The notes: generated by a model from the letters alone, not told the origin. A DNA stretch of 64,000 nt from Lachnospiraceae bacterium AC3007 (GCA_000621405.1 KK211273.1:1188-65187); one strand, 5' to 3'; numbered from the stretch's first letter, positions 48,489-58,185 are shown. Numbers and translations: made by a program.

Positions 48489-48823
48489 AGATCGATCTTT
48501 TCTCCGAGGAATACGACCTTGTAAAAGAGTGTGATCTCCTCAAAGAGCTGTCTTTTTGTGGATCTAAGCTGCTTGATCTCAAGCTCCGCCCCTATATCGT
48601 CGTAGAGCGCATCCGCCTCCTCGGCGTCAGTTATGAGCTTCAGTTCGCCGTCCTGATCAAAGCTTATGACAAAGGTTCCTCCGCAATTCTCGGTAAACTG
48701 CACGCAGATGATCTGCAGCTCATCCTTCACCTGATCGGGAAGTCTGGAGAATTCGCTGTTGAAATAGTATTTCTTTTCATATGAACTGGCGCCGCAAAGG
48801 ACGACTCCGTACTTGTCAAACAT
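48485..48823 (-). CDS. Conserved hypothetical protein (DUF6145-like)
   Basis: This 112-residue protein lies between birA and dusB with overlaps on both sides. It contains SYEKKYYFNSEFSRLPDQVKDELQIICVQFTENCGGTFVI and DEEADALYDD-like AEEADALYDDIGAELEIKQL. I recall the same small gene (DUF6145) in this place in Lachnospiraceae, but this was not searched. It is soluble with no catalytic motif I can name. Confidence 0.7.
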   Translation of the reverse strand: MFDKYGVVLCGASSYEKKYYFNSEFSRLPDQVKDELQIICVQFTENCGGTFVISFDQDGELKLITDAEEADALYDDIGAELEIKQLRSTKRQLFEEITLFYKVVFLGEKIDL

Positions 48824-49790
48824 ATCCGTATATTCCTCTCACCGAGACCTCTCCGGCATATATGTTCTCCGTGGTCCCGTCCGCTTTTCTGACCATGAGC
48901 TCACCCTTTTCATTTATCCCCAGGGCATCGGCGTCAAATTCCCCGGCAGGATCGAGCACCCGGACTTTCGCTCCGATATTTACACATATCTCTTCGTATT
49001 CATCCTTAAGACCGCTAAGGTCTTTGCACTCAAGGAAGGTCTCGTAAAAGCCTTCGAAGGCATTGGTCACTTCGGCAGCGACTTCCGCTCTTGAGTATGT
49101 CCGCCCGCCTTCTAAAAGAAGGGAGGTAGCTCTGCTGCTTATGGACTCCGGAAAGCTTTTATTATTGACATTTATGCCTATTCCTATGACCACGTCGTGG
49201 ATATAGTCAGGCTCCACATTCATCTCCGTAAGTATTCCGGAGATCTTTTTGCCGTTTACCACTATGTCATTCGGCCACTTGATCTTCGCATCAAGGCCCG
49301 ACACTTTTCTTATACCCTTCGCGGCTGCAAGCGCCATCACGAGAGTGATCATGGGAGCCGTATCCGGCATGATATCAGGCCTTAACAGGTAACTCATCGC
49401 GATGTTCACGCCCTCGGGCGTCTCCCATCCGCGTCCCTTGCGGCCTTTGCCCTTCGTCTGGATATCCGCGACTGCCAGAAGGCCTTCCGGTGCCTGACGC
49501 GCCGCCCTTCTTTTCAGTTCATCATTGGTGCTGTCTATCTCACGGAAGAATAAGAGTTCTTTTCCGAGCCATTTTGTGTGAAGAAAAGACCTGATGGATC
49601 TCTGCCCGAAAGCCTCCTGCTCGCCGGCTACCCTGTAGCCCCTGCCTGTCACGGCTTCGATCGCAACCCCCTCTTCCCGGAGTTTTTCGATCTGTTTCCA
49701 TACGGCATTCCTTGAGATCGAGAGTCTGTCTGCGATCTCCTGCCCGGACACATAATCTCCTTTTTCCTTGAGGATGCTTAAAAGGTCCAA
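48816..49790 (-). CDS. birA: Biotin-[acetyl-CoA-carboxylase] ligase and biotin repressor BirA
   Basis: This 324-residue bifunctional protein has an N-terminal winged HTH (SGQEIADRLSISRNAVWKQIEKLREEGV, about residues 14-41). A ligase core follows with IDSTNDELKRRA, GKGRKGRGWETPEGVNIAMSYLLRP (about 113-137), KWPNDIVVNGKKISGIL (about 172-188) and GIGINVN. It attaches biotin to carrier proteins and can repress biotin genes. It overlaps the upstream membrane-protein gene by 13 bases and the downstream gene by eight. Confidence 0.95.
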   Translation of the reverse strand: MDLLSILKEKGDYVSGQEIADRLSISRNAVWKQIEKLREEGVAIEAVTGRGYRVAGEQEAFGQRSIRSFLHTKWLGKELLFFREIDSTNDELKRRAARQAPEGLLAVADIQTKGKGRKGRGWETPEGVNIAMSYLLRPDIMPDTAPMITLVMALAAAKGIRKVSGLDAKIKWPNDIVVNGKKISGILTEMNVEPDYIHDVVIGIGINVNNKSFPESISSRATSLLLEGGRTYSRAEVAAEVTNAFEGFYETFLECKDLSGLKDEYEEICVNIGAKVRVLDPAGEFDADALGINEKGELMVRKADGTTENIYAGEVSVRGIYGYV

Positions 49791-50053
49791 GGTCTGATGA
49801 CCCCCTGCGAAATGAGCCCTCCCGTAAGGCAGGCGGCAGACGGTATGATGAGCGTCATGGCAAGATACTTTGACGAAATGAGGCCTCTTATCACATTTGC
49901 TGCAAACATCGCCGCTCCTGCGAAAAATACAAACGGGATCAAAGCCTCCATGCCGCTTAGCATCACGATGATCGCCAGGACTATGGCAGTCGTGGCGAAG
50001 ATCAACGTGATGAGATCTATCATGAACTTCGGGTTTTTGGTGTCAAATCTCAT
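49778..50053 (-). CDS. Small membrane protein of unknown function
   Basis: This 91-residue protein has three hydrophobic segments ([37 protein letters not shown] and [18 protein letters not shown]). It overlaps argF by four bases and birA by 13 bases, so it is clearly part of the operon. No family function is known to me. Confidence 0.75.
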   Translation of the reverse strand: MRFDTKNPKFMIDLITLIFATTAIVLAIIVMLSGMEALIPFVFFAGAAMFAANVIRGLISSKYLAMTLIIPSAACLTGGLISQGVIRPWTF

Positions 50054-51054
50054 ATATCCCAGTCATCGGCAAGGGTCGCTGCCATTACCGCCTTGATCGT
50101 ATGCATCCTGTTCTCTGCCTCATCGAAGAGAGGCTTGTCGTAAGCCCTGAACACCTCGTCAGTGACTTCCATACATGTGAGTCCGTATTTCTTATTGATC
50201 TCTCTGCCTATCTCGGTATCGAGATCATGGAACGAAGGCAGGCAGTGCATGAAGATGGCATCATCCGCCGCATTCTTCATCACATCCATCGTGACTCTGT
50301 AGGGGGTAAGGTCCTCAATCCTCTCCTCCCATACTTCATCGGGCTCTCCCATGGAGACCCACACGTCGGTATATATGGCATTCGCACCCTTTGTGCCTTC
50401 ACTCACATCCTCGGTAAGAAGAATGTCGGCTCCGGACTCTTCGGCCCACTTTTTGCACTGATCCACAAGTTCAGGCTCAGGGAAGTATCTTGCGGGCGCC
50501 ACGGCACGGAAATTAAGTCCCAGCTTCGCGCAGCCTATCATAAGGGAATTGCCCATGTTGTATCTGGCGTCTCCCATATAAGCGAGCGTCCTGCCCTTAA
50601 GGCTTCCGAAATACTCTCTGAGAGTCAGCATGTCTGCCAGTATCTGTGTGGGATGGTATTCGTTCGTGAGACCGTTCCATACGGGGACTCCTGAATATTT
50701 TGACAGTGTCTCCACTATCTCCTGTCCGTAGCCTCTGTACTCTATCCCGTCAAACATGCGACCGAGCACCTTTGCCGTGTCCTCGATGCTCTCCTTCTTG
50801 CCGATCTGAGAGCTCTTGGGATCCAGATAGGTGCTTGCCATGCCAAGGTCATGCGCTGCCACCTCGAAGGAGCATCTGGTCCTTGTGGAGGTCTTCTCAA
50901 AGATCAGCGCCACATTCCTGCCTTTAAGCCTGTCATGGAGCACATGCTCTTTTTTAAGCTTCTTGAAATATGCGGCAAGGTCCAGGAGATATCCGATCTC
51001 CTCAGCCGTAAAGTCCTTCAGTGTAAGAAAGTTCCTGCCTTTTAGTGATACCAT
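50050..51054 (-). CDS. argF: Ornithine carbamoyltransferase
   Basis: This 334-residue enzyme makes citrulline from ornithine and carbamoyl phosphate in arginine synthesis, or works in the arginine deiminase direction. [15 protein letters not shown] (about 53-67) is the carbamoyl phosphate site, [20 protein letters not shown] (about 126-145) contains HPTQ, and [10 protein letters not shown]-like [10 protein letters not shown] (about 266-275) is the ornithine site. No other arginine genes are in the window, so the pathway direction is open. It starts three bases after the slipin stop. Confidence 0.95.
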   Translation of the reverse strand: MVSLKGRNFLTLKDFTAEEIGYLLDLAAYFKKLKKEHVLHDRLKGRNVALIFEKTSTRTRCSFEVAAHDLGMASTYLDPKSSQIGKKESIEDTAKVLGRMFDGIEYRGYGQEIVETLSKYSGVPVWNGLTNEYHPTQILADMLTLREYFGSLKGRTLAYMGDARYNMGNSLMIGCAKLGLNFRAVAPARYFPEPELVDQCKKWAEESGADILLTEDVSEGTKGANAIYTDVWVSMGEPDEVWEERIEDLTPYRVTMDVMKNAADDAIFMHCLPSFHDLDTEIGREINKKYGLTCMEVTDEVFRAYDKPLFDEAENRMHTIKAVMAATLADDWDI

Positions 51055-51057
51055 GTC

Positions 51058-52092
51058 TTACATGTCCTCGCTCTGATTTTCAATGTCTTCTATTATGGCC
51101 TCTGTAGCTGCAGCAGCCTCTACGCCGCCTTCTCCCGTATCGGGATGGAGACATGGATCCGGATCGTGCTTGACGCGGGGCTTCTCGCTGTCATCCACAG
51201 GTGTAGAGTTGCCTATGCCCAATGACTCTGCTGCTACGCCCAGAGTCTCGACTACCGCAGAGATATCCGACGGCATGAAGATCTTCGTAGCCCTTCCGTC
51301 TGCTACATCCTTGAGTGCATCTATGCCCTTGAGTCTCAGCACGCCTTCAGAGGGAGCTGCCTTATTCAGCAGGTTCACACCTTCAGCCTCAGCCTCATAC
51401 ACGAGCTTCTTGGACTTTGCGCGTCCTTCAGCAAGGGCTATCTGAGCGTCCCTCTCAGCCTCAGCCGCGAGGATCTTGGCCTTCTTGTCACCCTCTGCCC
51501 TGGCTACCACTGCCTCTTGATGAGCCTGAGCTTCAAGGACTGTCTGCCTTCTCTCACGCTCAGCTCTCATCTGCTTTGTCATTATCATCTCGATCTCCTT
51601 GGGCGGAGCAATGTTTTTGATCTCCACACGCGTCACCTTGATGCCCCAGGGATCGGTAGCGTCATCGAGGATCGTCTGCATCTTTGCATTTATCTGGTCA
51701 CGTCCTGTGAGTGTCTGGTCGAGTTCCATCTCACCTATGATGTTCCTGAGAGTCGTGGCTGCGAGATTCTGCAGTCCTGCTATGGGCTGCTCCACCCCGT
51801 ATGCGTAGAGCCTGGGATCAAATACCTTACAGAACACGACTGAATCTATCTGCATCGTTACGTTATCTTTTGTGATAACGGGCTGGGGAGGAAAATCCAG
51901 CACCTGTTCCTTGAGAGACATCTTCACAGCTACCCTCTCTATGAAGGGCACCTTAACGTGTATACCGGCTGTCCAGGTGGTCTTGTACCTGCCGAGCGTC
52001 TCTATGACATAGGCCTCAGCCTGAGGGACTATGCGAACATTTACAACTATCAGACATAAAAGAAAAAATGCCAGAACTAACAAAACAGCCAT
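51058..52092 (-). CDS. SPFH/band-7 domain protein (slipin/paraslipin type)
   Basis: This 344-residue protein has one N-terminal membrane segment (VLLVLAFFLLCLIVVNV) and a band-7 domain: RIVPQAEAYVIETLGRYKTTWTAGIHVKVPF, VFCKVFDPRLYAYGVEQP and IGEMELDQTLTGRDQINAKMQ. A coiled coil of Ala/Glu repeats (about 165-240) and a variable acidic tail follow. Slipins oligomerise in lipid microdomains and affect membrane proteases and fluidity. The promoter at 52140-52168 starts the operon slipin-argF-...-lysS. AGGAGG precedes the ATG. Confidence 0.9.
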   Translation of the reverse strand: MAVLLVLAFFLLCLIVVNVRIVPQAEAYVIETLGRYKTTWTAGIHVKVPFIERVAVKMSLKEQVLDFPPQPVITKDNVTMQIDSVVFCKVFDPRLYAYGVEQPIAGLQNLAATTLRNIIGEMELDQTLTGRDQINAKMQTILDDATDPWGIKVTRVEIKNIAPPKEIEMIMTKQMRAERERRQTVLEAQAHQEAVVARAEGDKKAKILAAEAERDAQIALAEGRAKSKKLVYEAEAEGVNLLNKAAPSEGVLRLKGIDALKDVADGRATKIFMPSDISAVVETLGVAAESLGIGNSTPVDDSEKPRVKHDPDPCLHPDTGEGGVEAAAATEAIIEDIENQSEDM

Positions 52093-52139
52093 TGATATGT
52101 CCTCCTTTTATCGAAAACTGCTGATTTGGTGAAAAAATA

Positions 52140-52168
52140 ATTATAACAAAAAAAATAACCACAGGCAA
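52140..52168 (-). promoter_or_regulatory. Promoter of the slipin-argF-birA operon
   Basis: On the minus strand, -35 TTGCCT (52163-52168) and -10 TATAAT (52140-52145) are 17 bp apart. The -35 lies inside the terminator hairpin of the upstream SleB gene. Confidence 0.65.
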
Positions 52169-52180
52169 AACCTGTGGAAA
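52150..52180. terminator. Terminator after the SleB-type gene
   Basis: The stem CCACAGG/CCTGTGG has a five-base loop with A and T runs on both sides. A second perfect hairpin (GTGAAACAGCC/GGCTGTTTCAC, 52214-52238) overlaps the stop codon of the SleB-type gene. Confidence 0.82.
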
Positions 52181-52235
52181 AAAAGTGCCGCGCATAGCGC
52201 TCGTAAGAGCGGGCGTGAAACAGCCACCGGCTGTT

Positions 52236-53558
52236 TCACCAGTATACGTGGTTACCTATGACTATTCCTGCATGGCCGGAGCTGACGTTCCTGAAGTATC
52301 TTGCGTTACCGACGTTAGATACTCCGCTTATCGCGTCATGAGCCGCCTGCTTTGCTGTAGCCGATACAGCGCCTGTCTGCAGTGTGAGCTTTAACTTTCC
52401 TGAGGATGCAGGACCGAACTGATAAGGAGCATATATCGCATTTGATATCGAGCCGTAGCCGCCCTTTGCTCTGTTCACAACGACTGCGCCTACAGCGAGC
52501 TGCGCTTCGTAAGGCCCGTTACACTCGCACTGTATGAGAGCAGCGAGCAGGGTCTCGTCATCGACTGATGCCTCCACTGCTCCGGTATTGGTAGTAGCCG
52601 GCGCTTCGGTCTTGGTCTCTGCGGGCTTCTCCGTCGAATTATCATTCTTGGGTTCAGCCTTCTTATCGTCCTTCTTCTTATCGGACTCTTCACGTGCGGC
52701 CTTGGATCTCTCTTCCCTGTCTCTGACCTGTTCAAGGGTCTCGCCGCATCTGTAGGTAGTCTTTATCGTGATGTATTCATTAGACACATATCCGGTGTCT
52801 TCACCTTCCGTGCCGTCCTGATAGGATATCTTCGTCCACTCGGACTCTGTCTCAAGGACATCGACCTCATCATCTATCGCAAGGACAGCCTTGACCTCTG
52901 CATCCTCCGATGCCTCTGCCCTTATCCTCAGTCCGTCTGCATTCACGACCGCGATATCCATCATGGATTCTTCAGCCTTTTTCTTTGCCGCGTCGTCAAA
53001 CATGAGGAAATCATCCTTGGCCCAGCCTTCCAGCTCTCCCGATCTGATACGGGTCCAGCCGTCATTTTGCTCAAGTATCTCTCCAACGCAATCCTTATAA
53101 AGATATCCGACTACGGATGAATCCTCTGAAGCATCAGCCCTGACATTCATGGAATCATCGACATTGGCTACACAGAGATCCCTGCCGGATGAACTCTCGT
53201 TATCGGATGATCTGCTCTCTTCGGATCCGTCCTGATCCTGTACCTCTTCAGACTTCCTTTCCTCGCCTGCTTCTTCCGAAGGAGCTTCTGAATCCTTTCT
53301 CTCTCCGAGCGTCCCGGTCTCAACAAGCTGCATCTTGTCCGTAGACTTCTGCTTTGAAGCTGTTGTATTCTTTGAACTTACCGGAGAACCTTTTGTCGAA
53401 GATGAGGAAGACGAGGAACTCGATGTAGTCGAGACCTTCACCTTTCTCGCTACACCGGCCGTGATGGAATCAAGCACGTTTTCCGTAGCATATGCACTTG
53501 TCGTGACGGCTATCGTCATGGCTAAAGCCAATACAGCCGATACAACCTTTTTAACCAT
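52236..53558 (-). CDS. Secreted SleB-type cell wall hydrolase with SH3 domains
   Basis: This 440-residue protein has a signal peptide (VVSAVLALAMTIAVTTSAYA, cleaved near residue 24) and a Ser-rich, then acidic, low-complexity region to about residue 125. Two bacterial SH3 domains follow (LCVANVDDSMNVRADASED and VVNADGLRIRAEASED), then a second charged linker. The C-terminal Hydrolase_2 (SleB) domain starts at about 333: LLAALIQCECNGPYEAQLAVGAVVVNR, with the catalytic Glu in CEC. It probably cleaves peptidoglycan during growth or spore events. Confidence 0.9.
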   Translation of the reverse strand: MVKKVVSAVLALAMTIAVTTSAYATENVLDSITAGVARKVKVSTTSSSSSSSSSTKGSPVSSKNTTASKQKSTDKMQLVETGTLGERKDSEAPSEEAGEERKSEEVQDQDGSEESRSSDNESSSGRDLCVANVDDSMNVRADASEDSSVVGYLYKDCVGEILEQNDGWTRIRSGELEGWAKDDFLMFDDAAKKKAEESMMDIAVVNADGLRIRAEASEDAEVKAVLAIDDEVDVLETESEWTKISYQDGTEGEDTGYVSNEYITIKTTYRCGETLEQVRDREERSKAAREESDKKKDDKKAEPKNDNSTEKPAETKTEAPATTNTGAVEASVDDETLLAALIQCECNGPYEAQLAVGAVVVNRAKGGYGSISNAIYAPYQFGPASSGKLKLTLQTGAVSATAKQAAHDAISGVSNVGNARYFRNVSSGHAGIVIGNHVYW

Positions 53559-53773
53559 AGTAACAAAGATTTAACATATCTGTAATCTTTTGTCAAATCT
53601 GCGGCGTTCCTTCTATATATAGTGGTTTGATTATGTTAACCGCACCGATACTTGTGTCTTAACATTTTCCCAAAAGCCCATGCGCATAATTACGTCATAT
53701 TCTCGTATCAGTCCGATTGACTCAAAGACTCATGAAATGATAGTATCTGAAATAGAAACGAGGAACAGCGATC
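53559..53773. other. Divergent intergenic region
   Basis: This 215-bp gap between the SleB-type gene and the plus-strand membrane protein holds both promoters. A TATATATAG stretch near 53615 and GTTAACC near 53635 are visible. No gene is seen. Confidence 0.4.
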
Positions 53774-54277
53774 ATGGAAGAACGGGAAACCTTCAGAAAA
53801 ATAGTTGCATTAAGAATGACGGCCGCCATGGGTATCACCCTGAGCTTTTTTTTATCGCTTACGGGCACTGTCTTCAGAGTACTTGCTACTTCACAATATG
53901 ACGGCTTTTTGATCAGATGGCTGATCGGATTCATGTTGAGCCTTCTTATCAGCCTTGTCATCGGATTCATCGTCCCCATGAATAGGATATCCGATGCCAT
54001 AGACAGGAGATTTGCCTGGAAGCACAAGATAGGTGCGGGATTGCTCAAATGTCTCGTGTCGAACCTTATCTATACTCCCTTTATTACGTTTTTCATGGTG
54101 TTTTTCTCATACAGGATGGCCAGATCCAGCGGAGCACGGGTAGCGTTTCTTCCTATGTTCCTGCCATCATTTTTCATATGTTTTGTGATAGGATATGTTC
54201 TGATACTTATTTTTACGCCGTTATATCTGAAGATCTTTACGAGGAATATCCCAATGGGGCCGGATCAGTCTGAATAA
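53774..54277 (+). CDS. Membrane protein of unknown function
   Basis: This 167-residue protein has four hydrophobic segments: AAMGITLSFFLSLTGTVF, FLIRWLIGFMLSLLISLVIGF, LIYTPFITFFMVFFSYR and FLPSFFICFVIGYVLILIF. MEERETFRKIVALR precedes the first. It resembles small DUF2798-like membrane proteins only loosely. It is one of few plus-strand genes and is convergent with nupQ; a shared hairpin overlaps its stop codon. Confidence 0.7.
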   Translation: MEERETFRKIVALRMTAAMGITLSFFLSLTGTVFRVLATSQYDGFLIRWLIGFMLSLLISLVIGFIVPMNRISDAIDRRFAWKHKIGAGLLKCLVSNLIYTPFITFFMVFFSYRMARSSGARVAFLPMFLPSFFICFVIGYVLILIFTPLYLKIFTRNIPMGPDQSE

Positions 54278-54286
54278 GACTGATCC
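54262..54286. terminator. Bidirectional terminator between the membrane protein gene and nupQ
   Basis: The perfect 10-bp stem GGATCAGTCT/AGACTGATCC with a five-base loop overlaps the stop of the plus-strand gene and lies 11 bases past the stop of nupQ. Confidence 0.7.
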
Positions 54287-54297
54287 GCATCCCGTCT

Positions 54298-55284
54298 TTA
54301 TCTTGATCCCTTATCGTAAGGTATGCCTTCTGCCTTCGGAGCCTGTGAGTGCTTCGATGTGAAGATCAGCACTATCATGGTCACGATGTACGGAAGCATC
54401 TGGTACAGCGATGACTGATCCTTCATGCCCTCAAACTTCGGCAGGAAGGGGATCGACGAATTGTACGCCGCTATGACCTTGAAGAGTGCAAAGAATACTG
54501 CCGAACCGAGTATCTGCACGGGTTTCCAGTTACCAAAGATCATAACTGCCAGAGCGAGGAAGCCGTATCCGCCGACGCTTGAATTAAAACCTGATCCTAC
54601 TGCTATCGTATATGCTATTCCGCCGATGCCAGCCAGAAATCCCGATATGAGCACTCCCGCATATCTCATCCGGTATACGTTGATACCCACAGAATCCGCT
54701 GCCTGGGGGTGTTCGCCGCAGGCTCTTAAGCGAAGTCCGAACTTTGTCTTGTACATCAGTATCCACGCCGCAAAGAAGAGCACTATCGCTATGGGCGTCG
54801 TAAGATAAAAATACTTGAATATGAGCATATCCCAGAAGCCTTTCCCGGGCTCCAGTCCGAAATTCTCCTGAGTGATCCGGATCCAGCTCGGTATCTGTAT
54901 AGTGGTAAGTCCCTGTCCCTGTATAGCCCAGGTCATGACAACAGCAAAAGCAGGCGCAAAGGTATTGAGAGCCGTTCCGCCTATTGTCTGATCCGCCTTG
55001 AGGTTGATGGCGGCAAATGCCAGCAGCAGAGAGAAGACCATTCCCGTGACGGCTGCCACGATTATCGCGACGAGCATGGCGATCTGCGGATGCACTTTGC
55101 CGAAACCGCTCGTGTCAAAGGCCTGTAAAGTAAAGCATGCGCAGAGCGCTCCTATTACCATGATACCTTCTAGTGCCAGATTGATGACTCCGGAATGCTC
55201 CGAATACATGCCGCCCAAAGCCACCAGCATCAGAGGCACCGCAAAAACTATGGTGAGTGAGATAATATTCGCAAGTATACTCAT
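54298..55284 (-). CDS. nupQ: Nucleoside ABC transporter permease (NupQ-like)
   Basis: This 328-residue BPD_transp_2 permease has about nine hydrophobic segments. GGMYSEHSGVINLALEGIMVIGAL (about 24-47) is the family hallmark, and LRLRACGEHPQAADSVGINVYRMRY (about 190-215) is the loop that contacts the ATPase. It pairs with NupP to form the channel of a BmpA-type nucleoside importer. It overlaps nupP by four bases. Confidence 0.9.
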   Translation of the reverse strand: MSILANIISLTIVFAVPLMLVALGGMYSEHSGVINLALEGIMVIGALCACFTLQAFDTSGFGKVHPQIAMLVAIIVAAVTGMVFSLLLAFAAINLKADQTIGGTALNTFAPAFAVVMTWAIQGQGLTTIQIPSWIRITQENFGLEPGKGFWDMLIFKYFYLTTPIAIVLFFAAWILMYKTKFGLRLRACGEHPQAADSVGINVYRMRYAGVLISGFLAGIGGIAYTIAVGSGFNSSVGGYGFLALAVMIFGNWKPVQILGSAVFFALFKVIAAYNSSIPFLPKFEGMKDQSSLYQMLPYIVTMIVLIFTSKHSQAPKAEGIPYDKGSR

Positions 55285-56543
55285 TTTTCCACCTCCCCGG
55301 CATCTTCTGCCGCGCCGGACTCCGGCCCGGCTGCCACATCTTCTGGATCATCTGCCTCATCGGCTGCAGCATCTTCTGCCGCAGCGCCTGATGCAGCATT
55401 TGTTGCATCGCCTGATGTATCGTTCTTCGTCTCCCCGGCTCCGGGATCAGACTTGCGGGCGATCTTGCTCTCGAGGAATCTCTGTATGACTCCCTTCATG
55501 AGCAGTGCAAACGCTGCCAGATAGATGATCACGGCTATGATGATATCGGTGGACTCCGATGAGAAGTTGGGCTGCATGGCGCTTCCGCCGACCTGAATGT
55601 AGCTTATGAAAAGCGATGAGAATATGGTCCCTATGGGATTGGAATTGGCAAGCAATGCCACGGGTATTCCGTTGAAGCCCATCGCAAGCGTCTTCTTCTC
55701 GAGCACATACTGTATCGTGCCTGCCAGATAATACAGGCCTCCGCCGAGTCCCGAGAGAGCGCCGGCAATTATCATGGAAGAAACTATGTTGCGGTTTGCA
55801 TTTATTCCCGCGTAACGGGCGGATTCCTTATTGTATCCGCAGGCCTTCAGCTCATATCCGAAAGTCGTCTTCTCCAGGATGAACCAGCATATGACGGCAA
55901 AGATGATCGCGATGAATACACTGATATTGATCCAGCTGGAATTGCCGAATAGAGCATCGAGCCCTCCCTTGGGGATCACTGCCCCGGGATTGGCCTGGGC
56001 AAGGTTCGCCGTCCTGTCCGAATTACTCGCGCCCCATGCGGATGCCAGCATGATGGGCATATTGGCGAGCAGAAGGTTTACGAGAAACATGCCTATCCAG
56101 TTGAACATGATAGAGGTTATTACCTCGTTCACGTTGAATAAAGCCTTGAAGAGTCCCGGGAAGATGCCCCACACTGCTCCTCCGATAAGTGAAAGCAGAA
56201 GGCATGCCCACCAGGGAAGCTGGAAGGCTATTGCTCCGACCAGAGCCAAAAAAGCGCCTATCGTATACTGTCCCGTAGCTCCTATATTGAACATTCCTGT
56301 CTTGAACGCAAAGCCCACGGACAGACCGCAGAGCATAAGGGGTGCCGACTGGTACAGGACCTTGCCGAACTGATCCATGGATGAGAATCCTGTGGTCAGC
56401 ATCGCGCTTATACCTATACCGGCCTTGGCGGGATTCAGGATCATGAGCAGCACGGATCCGAAGATGAGTCCTGCCGCGATGGAGATCACGGAAGCCAGGA
56501 TCGTAAGCAGCATCTGATTCTCGGCTAAAGGCTTTTTATTCAT
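55281..56543 (-). CDS. nupP: Nucleoside ABC transporter permease (NupP-like) with long acidic tail
   Basis: This 420-residue permease has GLSVGFAFKTGMFNIGATGQYTIGAFLA (about 73-100) and LKACGYNKESARYAGINANRNI (about 232-253), the latter being the ATPase-contact loop. After the last membrane segment (about residue 355) there is a tail of about 60 residues rich in Ala, Asp and Glu (GAAAEDAAADEADDPEDV). Ordinary NupP proteins lack this tail, so its role is unclear. It overlaps nupO and nupQ by four bases each. Confidence 0.9.
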   Translation of the reverse strand: MNKKPLAENQMLLTILASVISIAAGLIFGSVLLMILNPAKAGIGISAMLTTGFSSMDQFGKVLYQSAPLMLCGLSVGFAFKTGMFNIGATGQYTIGAFLALVGAIAFQLPWWACLLLSLIGGAVWGIFPGLFKALFNVNEVITSIMFNWIGMFLVNLLLANMPIMLASAWGASNSDRTANLAQANPGAVIPKGGLDALFGNSSWINISVFIAIIFAVICWFILEKTTFGYELKACGYNKESARYAGINANRNIVSSMIIAGALSGLGGGLYYLAGTIQYVLEKKTLAMGFNGIPVALLANSNPIGTIFSSLFISYIQVGGSAMQPNFSSESTDIIIAVIIYLAAFALLMKGVIQRFLESKIARKSDPGAGETKNDTSGDATNAASGAAAEDAAADEADDPEDVAAGPESGAAEDAGEVEK

Positions 56544-58078
56544 GATGCCGCCTCCTTCCTGTCCTTCCTCTTGGCTCCTGCCATATAGAGGCCGAGCTCT
56601 TCCATGGCCACGGAATCAAAGTCTCCGACTATCTCTCCCTCGTAGATGACGAGTATCCTGTCGGACAGTGATCTGACTTCGTCGAGCTCCAGGGATATGA
56701 GGAGCACCGCGCGCCCTTTGTCACGCTCTTCAATGAGCTGATTGTGTATATATTCTATGGCGCCGACATCAAGTCCTCTCGTCGGCTGGACTGCTATAAG
56801 GAGCTGGGGATCCTTGTCGATCTCACGTGCGATTATGGCCTTCTGCTGGTTACCGCCGGACATCGACCGTGCAGTTGTGACAGGTCCCTGTCCGGAACGC
56901 ACGTCAAACTTTTCTATGAGACCCTCGGCATAGGTGCGCACCTCTGCGCTCTTAATGATCCCGTGATTCTGGAATCTGGGTTCCCAGTATCGCTGAAGCA
57001 CAAGGTTCTGCTCAAGGGTATAATCAAGGACCAGTCCGTGCTTATGACGGTCCTCCGGGATATGACTCATCCCGGCCTTGCTGCGCTCTCTTATCGTGGC
57101 ATGAGTGATGTCCCTGCCACAGAGTTCTATCGTGCCGCTCTTTAAGGGCTCGAGTCCGGTGAGGCCGTACACGAGCTCGGTCTGGCCGTTGCCTTCGATA
57201 CCTGCGATACAGACGATCTCTCCTGCATGCACATCAAAGCTCACTCCCTTGACGGCGTTGTTATTGTGCGCCTTGCTCGCGACCACCATATCCTTAACGG
57301 ACAGGATCACATCGCCTACATTCTTGGATTTCTTGTCTATCTCAAATTCCACGTCTCTTCCGACCATCATGCGGGAGAGCTCTTCACGGGTAGTATCCGC
57401 TATGTCCACAGTACCGATATATTTACCCTTCCTGAGTACCGAGCATCTGTCGGCCACGGCCATGATCTCGGAGAGCTTATGGGTGATGAAGAGAATGCTC
57501 TTGCCTTCCGCCTTGAAGCCTCTCATGATCTCCATGAGCTCCTTTATCTCCTGAGGCGTAAGGACTGCGGTGGGCTCGTCAAATATCAGTATCTCGTTGT
57601 CGCGGTAGAGCATCTTCAGTATCTCGACCCTCTGCTGCATGCCGACCGAGATATCCGAGACCAGCGCATCCGGCTCGACGCGGAGTCCGTATTTCTCGGA
57701 CAGGGCCATGACCTTCTTCCTGGCTTCATCCTTCTGAAGGAATCCGTGCTTTGTATCCTCGACGCCGAGGATGATATTATCCAGCACGCTGAAGCACTCC
57801 ACCAGTTTGAAATGCTGGTGCACCATGCCTATGCCAAGCCTGTTGGCATCATTCGGGTCCTTTATCTGGACCTCTTTTCCGTCTTTTTTGATGGTACCCT
57901 GCTCGGCCTGATACAGACCGAAAAGAACGCTCATCAGCGTAGATTTGCCTGCTCCGTTCTCTCCCAGAAGCGCATGGATCTCGCCGCGCTTAAGCTGCAG
58001 CGTGATATCGTCATTGGCCTTGATGCCGGGAAAGACCTTTGTGATATGGAGCATCTCTATCACAAAATCCTCTGCCAC
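56540..58078 (-). CDS. nupO: Nucleoside ABC transporter ATP-binding protein (NupO-like)
   Basis: This protein of about 512 residues has two nucleotide-binding domains. Domain 1 has GENGAGKSTLMSVL, ISVGMQQRVEILKML and ILIFDEPTAVLTPQE. Domain 2 has the weak Walker A GIEGNGQTEL, MSGGNQQKAIIAREI and LLIAVQPTRGLDVGA, where the usual Asp-Glu is replaced by AVQ, as is normal in this family. I start it at the GTG at 58078, which has GGGGGG seven bases upstream; the ATG at 58084 abuts that run. The length then agrees with the family. Confidence 0.92.
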   Translation of the reverse strand: MAEDFVIEMLHITKVFPGIKANDDITLQLKRGEIHALLGENGAGKSTLMSVLFGLYQAEQGTIKKDGKEVQIKDPNDANRLGIGMVHQHFKLVECFSVLDNIILGVEDTKHGFLQKDEARKKVMALSEKYGLRVEPDALVSDISVGMQQRVEILKMLYRDNEILIFDEPTAVLTPQEIKELMEIMRGFKAEGKSILFITHKLSEIMAVADRCSVLRKGKYIGTVDIADTTREELSRMMVGRDVEFEIDKKSKNVGDVILSVKDMVVASKAHNNNAVKGVSFDVHAGEIVCIAGIEGNGQTELVYGLTGLEPLKSGTIELCGRDITHATIRERSKAGMSHIPEDRHKHGLVLDYTLEQNLVLQRYWEPRFQNHGIIKSAEVRTYAEGLIEKFDVRSGQGPVTTARSMSGGNQQKAIIAREIDKDPQLLIAVQPTRGLDVGAIEYIHNQLIEERDKGRAVLLISLELDEVRSLSDRILVIYEGEIVGDFDSVAMEELGLYMAGAKRKDRKEAAS

Positions 58079-58185
58079 TGTCATTCCCCCCGTTTCATTC
58101 TCTGAATGTCGTCGCAAGATGCCGGAGCTTAGATGTCCGTGCGATCTTAAGATATAATTGTATAATAAAAATCCCGTTACGTAAA

